Source: Candidatus Omnitrophota bacterium
GTDB taxonomy: Bacteria > Omnitrophota > Omnitrophia > Omnitrophales > Aquincolibacteriaceae
Direction of reading: 5' to 3'
Length of the DNA stretch: 64,000 nucleotides
NCBI GenBank assembly: GCA_016196565.1
Contig: JACPXK010000055.1
Location: 1 to 64,000 of the forward strand
The notes beneath the pieces were generated by a model. The model was not told the DNA's origin. It worked only from the letters and a program-made list of their open reading frames with translations, and did no database searches. Below are positions 60,350 to 64,000 of the stretch, one piece after another (the stretch's first letter is position 1; each line of letters opens with the position of its first letter). The position numbers were made by a program, and so were the translations under genes.

Positions 60350-61108
60350 CTATTGTCCTTCATTTTTGTCGGTAATGGGCCCCTTGGCAGAGCCGGAAAC
60401 AAATTGCCGGATAATAGGGTCTTTAGTATTTTTGAATTCATCCGGAGTTCCGATACCGATGATTTTCCCCTGATAAAGCATGGCGATACGGTTAGCTACC
60501 TTATAAGCACTGGTCATGTCGTGAGTCACTACCACCGAAGTGACATTTAATTTTTCCTGCATACGCAAAATCAAATCATTGATAACGTCGGCATTGATGG
60601 GATCAAGCCCTGTCGTCGGTTCATCGTACAAAATAATTTTGGGCTCGTTGCAAATGGCACGCGCCAATCCCACGCGTTTTCTCATGCCTCCGGAAAGTTC
60701 GGAAGGCATCAGATCTTCTATACCATAAAGGCCGACGAGGCCCAATTTTTCCCGTACCTTGCCTTCGATTTCATTAAAATCTATCGAGGCATGTTCGTAA
60801 AGCGAAAACCCCACATTTTCACGGACACTGAGCGAATCAAAGAGAGCCGCGCTTTGAAAAAGCATGCCAAGCTGAAGACGGAATTCATCCAGTTCATGAC
60901 CCGGCATGGAGAAAATATCCGCATTATTAATCAAAACCTTGCCTTCTTCAGGTTCTAAAATTCCCATAATATGTTTTAAAAGCACGCTTTTACCGCAGCC
61001 CGAACGGCCAATAATGACCAGGGTTTCGCCGTCTTTAATTTCAAGATCGAGCCCCTGCAGCACATGATTGACTCCAAACCATTTATGAAGCCCTTGAATT
61101 TGAATCAT
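60350..61108 (-). CDS. mlaF: MlaF ABC transporter ATP-binding protein
   Basis: 252 aa. Walker A IIGRSGCGKSVLLKHIMG, signature PSELSGGMRKRVGLARAI, Walker B KIILYDEPTTGLDPINADVI, and VVTHDMTSAYKVANRIAML. It energises the MlaE permease for phospholipid traffic. Overlaps the mlaE stop by 4 bp. Confidence 0.95.
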   Translation of the reverse strand: MIQIQGLHKWFGVNHVLQGLDLEIKDGETLVIIGRSGCGKSVLLKHIMGILEPEEGKVLINNADIFSMPGHELDEFRLQLGMLFQSAALFDSLSVRENVGFSLYEHASIDFNEIEGKVREKLGLVGLYGIEDLMPSELSGGMRKRVGLARAICNEPKIILYDEPTTGLDPINADVINDLILRMQEKLNVTSVVVTHDMTSAYKVANRIAMLYQGKIIGIGTPDEFKNTKDPIIRQFVSGSAKGPITDKNEGQ

Positions 61109-61935
61109 ACGAAATAAAATATTCCCGTAAAAAGGGCGTCGGAAGCAATAATCATGATTAAGGCCGCTACGACCGCTAGCGTCGTGGCACGGCCGACACC
61201 TTCGGCGCCGCCTTGGGCCTGAAAACCGTAATAACAGCCCACAATCGAGATAATTCCGCCGAAGAAAAACGCCTTGATGAGTCCCGTCATGACGTCTTTA
61301 ATCATAAGAATATCCATACTGCGTTTGACATATTGATGAGAACTGATTCCCAGTTTAAAAACCGAAATCAAATACCCGCCCAGCATGCCGATATAATCCG
61401 CATAAATCGTCAAAATGAACAGCATGCAAACCGCCGCCACAAAACGCGGGACCACCAAATAACGAATGGGATTGACCGCAAGCGACCTTAAGGCATCGAT
61501 TTGTTCCGTCACTTTCATAGTGCCAAGCTCGGCGGCAATGGAAGCCCCCACACGTCCGGCCACCACCATCGCTGTGAGCACCGGACCCAATTCACGCGTC
61601 ATCGAAAGTGCCACCAAATCGGAAGTGTATTGTTCGGCGGAAAAAAGCCTTAATTGATAAGCGGATTGCAGAGAAAGCACCATGCCGGTAAAAAGTGCGG
61701 TTAAAAACACCAGCGGCAGGGACATCAATCCGATTTTGTCCATTTGTTCCAAGGTTGCGCGCCAGCGTATTTTCGTGGAAAAGAAAATACGAAGAGTGTC
61801 CTTGAAAAGAAGGCTGATACCGCCGGCATGTTCGGCAAGCACCAAGGATAAATGCCCTACGCGGCGAAGCCAGCCGCGAAGGGAAATCCACCTTCTTAAA
61901 GTATGAAAACGTGAATGATCAGAATGAGTTGTCAT
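61105..61935 (-). CDS. mlaE: MlaE lipid-transport permease
   Basis: 276 aa. The MlaE/YrbE signature PLVFLTALFTGMVLSLQSAYQL, SMTRELGPVLTAMVVAGRVG (with the conserved E) and AELGTMKVTEQIDALRSLAV are all present, with five to six TMs. N-terminal ~50 residues are an amphipathic extension. Starts 7 bp after the AsmA-like stop. Confidence 0.95.
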   Translation of the reverse strand: MTTHSDHSRFHTLRRWISLRGWLRRVGHLSLVLAEHAGGISLLFKDTLRIFFSTKIRWRATLEQMDKIGLMSLPLVFLTALFTGMVLSLQSAYQLRLFSAEQYTSDLVALSMTRELGPVLTAMVVAGRVGASIAAELGTMKVTEQIDALRSLAVNPIRYLVVPRFVAAVCMLFILTIYADYIGMLGGYLISVFKLGISSHQYVKRSMDILMIKDVMTGLIKAFFFGGIISIVGCYYGFQAQGGAEGVGRATTLAVVAALIMIIASDALFTGIFYFV

Positions 61936-61942
61936 GCGTCCG

Positions 61943-63820
61943 TTAAAATTTCAATTTGGAGCCTACTACAAGGCCCGGGTTATCTTCACTGGTTTGAGTG
62001 GATTCCACGGCAAATCCGGGAAGCCCTTCCAATCCATGCTCGATTTCAAGCAAACCCCCTTGGCTGGTATGGGCTTGTATCCCCTTCCAAACCACAATTT
62101 TATCCGCCGTTTCGATTTGAACGGCGTGAAACATATTTTCCAAAGACAAATCCAAAGCCCCCGTCAAATAAAGCGTTGTCCTGCCCTTGAAAATTCTGGA
62201 GTCATTTAAAGCCAGATAGGGCGGAAATCCGCGGAACTGAATGATACCGCGGTCATAAATCAATTTGCCGATCTTCCCTTCATCGACATTGAAATTCCCT
62301 ATGATTTCGGGCCTTAAAAGCGCCCCTTCAATTTGAAGCTTGCCTTCCAGTTTTCCTCCCAAGTCCTTGGGCAAAGGTTTGGAAGCGAATTCTTTGACAT
62401 TTTTTAAATCAAAACCATGAACGCGAAAATTAATCTTTCCCGCCGGGACAGGCTGCAAATTGACTTGCGCGTCCATTTGAAAAACCTCGCCCCAGAAACT
62501 GGCAAAGTTTTTAATCGCATAAGGAATAAGCTCAAAACTCCCGCGGAAATCCTCCAAGGGAGTGTATTCCAGGATAAAATATTCGCTCTCAAATGTCCCG
62601 TGAAATTTCCAGTCATGTTCTTCCCAGCGGAGTTTGACCGGATCAAGTTTGATCTTCATCTTAGTGACAAGGTCAAGGCCGTAAAATTTTACATGATTCA
62701 AATCCAGGTGCAAATAAAAACTGAGGCCCTTGAGATTGGAATCTACCGCAATCCGCTGGCTTTCTTTTTGAAAAGAAAAGCCGTAATCGCCGGATTCAAA
62801 ATCGAGTTTTCCCGATCCCGTGTAACCATTTCCGGTGGTGTAGGAATCCGCGAAAAATTTCAGATCTTCGCGGTGGATTTTTCCTTGCAGGGTCAAAGGC
62901 TCTTTCAAAACCGGCTGAAGTGCCGCTTTAAAATCCCCTTTTGCCAAATCCCCCTCCAAATCGAGCGTTCCCAAAAGATCTTTTTTGCCTATTTCCCAAT
63001 GAAATTCAAAGGCCGGATGGGGTCCGAAATTCCACAAACTCCCGCGGATACGCGTTTGCCAGCCCTGAATGGTTCCTTCCAAATCATCGAAAGAAAGTTT
63101 TCCGTTTTCCAATTTCAGGCTCCCCTGCAAACGGTCAAAAGGAAGCGGGACAATGTCGCTGGGATCAATCCCGTCCATCTTTAAAGTGAGCGAATGGGTT
63201 TTATTCAAGACATCAATGACTCCCTTTAAATGAAGCTCGCCGGAAAGTACCCCGGAGGCATTGGCTTTAAACTCTACTTGAATTTTCCCCGGGCCGAAAG
63301 GTTCGAGCCCGCCTTGAATATCATTCAGCACAAGTTCGGCATGAAACCGTGGCCAGGGAATTCTCACCTGCCCGCCTTTTAATTTTAAAGTAGACCCCCC
63401 CACTCCGCCTTTTGCATTCCATCCCAGCCGGGCGAACAGATCATAAGGAAAAACATTTTGATCCAGGATCATTTTCGGGGCTTCAAGCACAATGGCTCGG
63501 GGGGTATTGAAATTCTGGGTAATGAGCTGCAGGAGATTGTAACGGAAAACGATTTTTTCGATATGGACAAAATAAGGATTGCTTCCGGAAGACTTGTCCG
63601 AACCGACGACCAATTCCGTAAGTGCGATTTGATTGAAAAAATCAGGACGGATATTGCCGATCCGCACGCGGGTTTTAAAAAATTCACCCGCCTGATTTTC
63701 GGCAAAGGCCTTGAAATCGGCTTTTGTGACATGGGAAGACAGAATGAGATACCCGGCTCCCCCAGCCGCAATCAGAAAGCAAAGTGCAGCAATAAGCACA
63801 AGACGCCAGCGTTCAGGCAT
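61943..63820 (-). CDS. AsmA/TamB-like envelope protein
   Basis: 625 aa. One N-terminal TM (LVLIAALCFLIAAGGAGYLIL) anchors a long beta-rich periplasmic protein with repeated amphipathic strands: FFKTRVRIGNIRPDFF, LEGTIQGWQTRIRGSLWNFG, and C-terminal GALLRPEIIGNFNVDEGKIGKLIYDRG. The pattern is that of AsmA-like bridge proteins that carry lipids across the periplasm. Its ATG overlaps the clpB stop (TAATG), and mlaE follows, supporting a lipid-transport job (inference). Confidence 0.75.
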   Translation of the reverse strand: MPERWRLVLIAALCFLIAAGGAGYLILSSHVTKADFKAFAENQAGEFFKTRVRIGNIRPDFFNQIALTELVVGSDKSSGSNPYFVHIEKIVFRYNLLQLITQNFNTPRAIVLEAPKMILDQNVFPYDLFARLGWNAKGGVGGSTLKLKGGQVRIPWPRFHAELVLNDIQGGLEPFGPGKIQVEFKANASGVLSGELHLKGVIDVLNKTHSLTLKMDGIDPSDIVPLPFDRLQGSLKLENGKLSFDDLEGTIQGWQTRIRGSLWNFGPHPAFEFHWEIGKKDLLGTLDLEGDLAKGDFKAALQPVLKEPLTLQGKIHREDLKFFADSYTTGNGYTGSGKLDFESGDYGFSFQKESQRIAVDSNLKGLSFYLHLDLNHVKFYGLDLVTKMKIKLDPVKLRWEEHDWKFHGTFESEYFILEYTPLEDFRGSFELIPYAIKNFASFWGEVFQMDAQVNLQPVPAGKINFRVHGFDLKNVKEFASKPLPKDLGGKLEGKLQIEGALLRPEIIGNFNVDEGKIGKLIYDRGIIQFRGFPPYLALNDSRIFKGRTTLYLTGALDLSLENMFHAVQIETADKIVVWKGIQAHTSQGGLLEIEHGLEGLPGFAVESTQTSEDNPGLVVGSKLKF

Positions 63821-64000
63821 TAAGTGGCTTTTTCGAAGTGAATCACTTCACCGCGCAGTTCGGCGCGGACTTTGTCGCCTTCCTGGAATTTTCCAGAAAG
63901 AATTTCTTCGGCCAGCACGTTTTCGATATAACGCTGCAAGGTACGCTTGAGCGGACGGGCGCCAAAAACCGGGTCATAACCTTTATCAATCAGGAATTTG
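63820..64000 (-). CDS. clpB: ClpB-type AAA+ chaperone, C-terminal fragment (5' end beyond window)
   Basis: The last 59 codons are visible, ending TAA at 63822-63820. They read [20 protein letters not shown] followed by [13 protein letters not shown], the D2 small domain of ClpB ([14 protein letters not shown]...). The following tail, [19 protein letters not shown], is ClpB-like. ClpC is less likely. Its stop overlaps the AsmA-like ATG. Confidence 0.9.
   Translation of the reverse strand, partial: KFLIDKGYDPVFGARPLKRTLQRYIENVLAEEILSGKFQEGDKVRAELRGEVIHFEKAT

Overview
The window is a gene-dense bacterial chromosome segment of moderate GC. About 66 protein genes are supported, most on the minus strand in tightly coupled operons with many 4-base ATGA overlaps. 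Mla-type lipid transport, an AsmA/TamB-like protein, a periplasmic Cu,Zn superoxide dismutase and a TIGR04073-like (exosortase-associated) protein indicate a diderm. Gene content and dense REP-like palindromes would fit an uncultured lineage such as Candidatus Omnitrophota, but that placement is inference; no rRNA or tRNA gene was seen.

Layout. 1-141: 3' end of an IS4-like transposase gene and probable IS end. 277-4408: ThiO-like oxidase, CDF metal exporter and OmpR/histidine kinase pair. 4513-15832: mutS-mutL operon that continues into a CheY-like regulator, a membrane zinc-ribbon protein, an IGHMBP2-type helicase, a GT39-like membrane protein and a DCC/lipase-maturation-factor fusion. 15935-16539: two small divergent envelope genes. 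16543-24346: DUF6178-like protein, peptide deformylase, TPR protein and a complete OppABCDF-like importer. 24450-32739: M16 peptidase, SemiSWEET-like protein, APC permease, PEBP, ArsC-like protein, SDR and a 7TM-PAS sensor. 32832-41153: REC-Fis regulator, typA, sodC, BaiN-like flavoprotein, RmlD-like reductase, CBS protein, oligoribonuclease and REC-GGDEF-EAL. 41233-42739: accessory patch with an orphan HsdR-N-like nuclease domain and a DUF433/DUF5615 pair. 42821-45896: cyclophilin, YopX-like, membrane and TPR-like proteins. 46001-55342: ten-gene housekeeping operon cysS-tmk-holB-metG-tatD-CPBP-M50-mtnA-thiL-tsaE. 55414-59549: two tiny membrane proteins facing a PIN/TRAM-ispDF-gltX operon. 59678-64000: clpB (3' end), AsmA-like protein and mlaEFD.

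The most unusual signal is three families of short palindromic repeats (GTCATTGCGAG, CGTCATCCTGAG and AAAAGGGGCCAGGC types). They lie not only between genes but inside coding sequences. A full 78-bp copy is an in-frame 26-codon insertion in mtnA, a half copy lies in an oppC-like permease, two signal peptides (OppA-like and PEBP) are partly repeat-encoded, and two proteins end in repeat-derived tails. A second signal is a set of genes with a -10-like hexamer only 5-8 nt before the ATG and no Shine-Dalgarno sequence (SDR, cyclophilin, DUF6178-like, a small ORF at 55414, possibly cysS), which suggests leaderless transcripts.

No CRISPR array, prophage or complete transposon was seen, and no gene-free stretch exceeds 300 bases.
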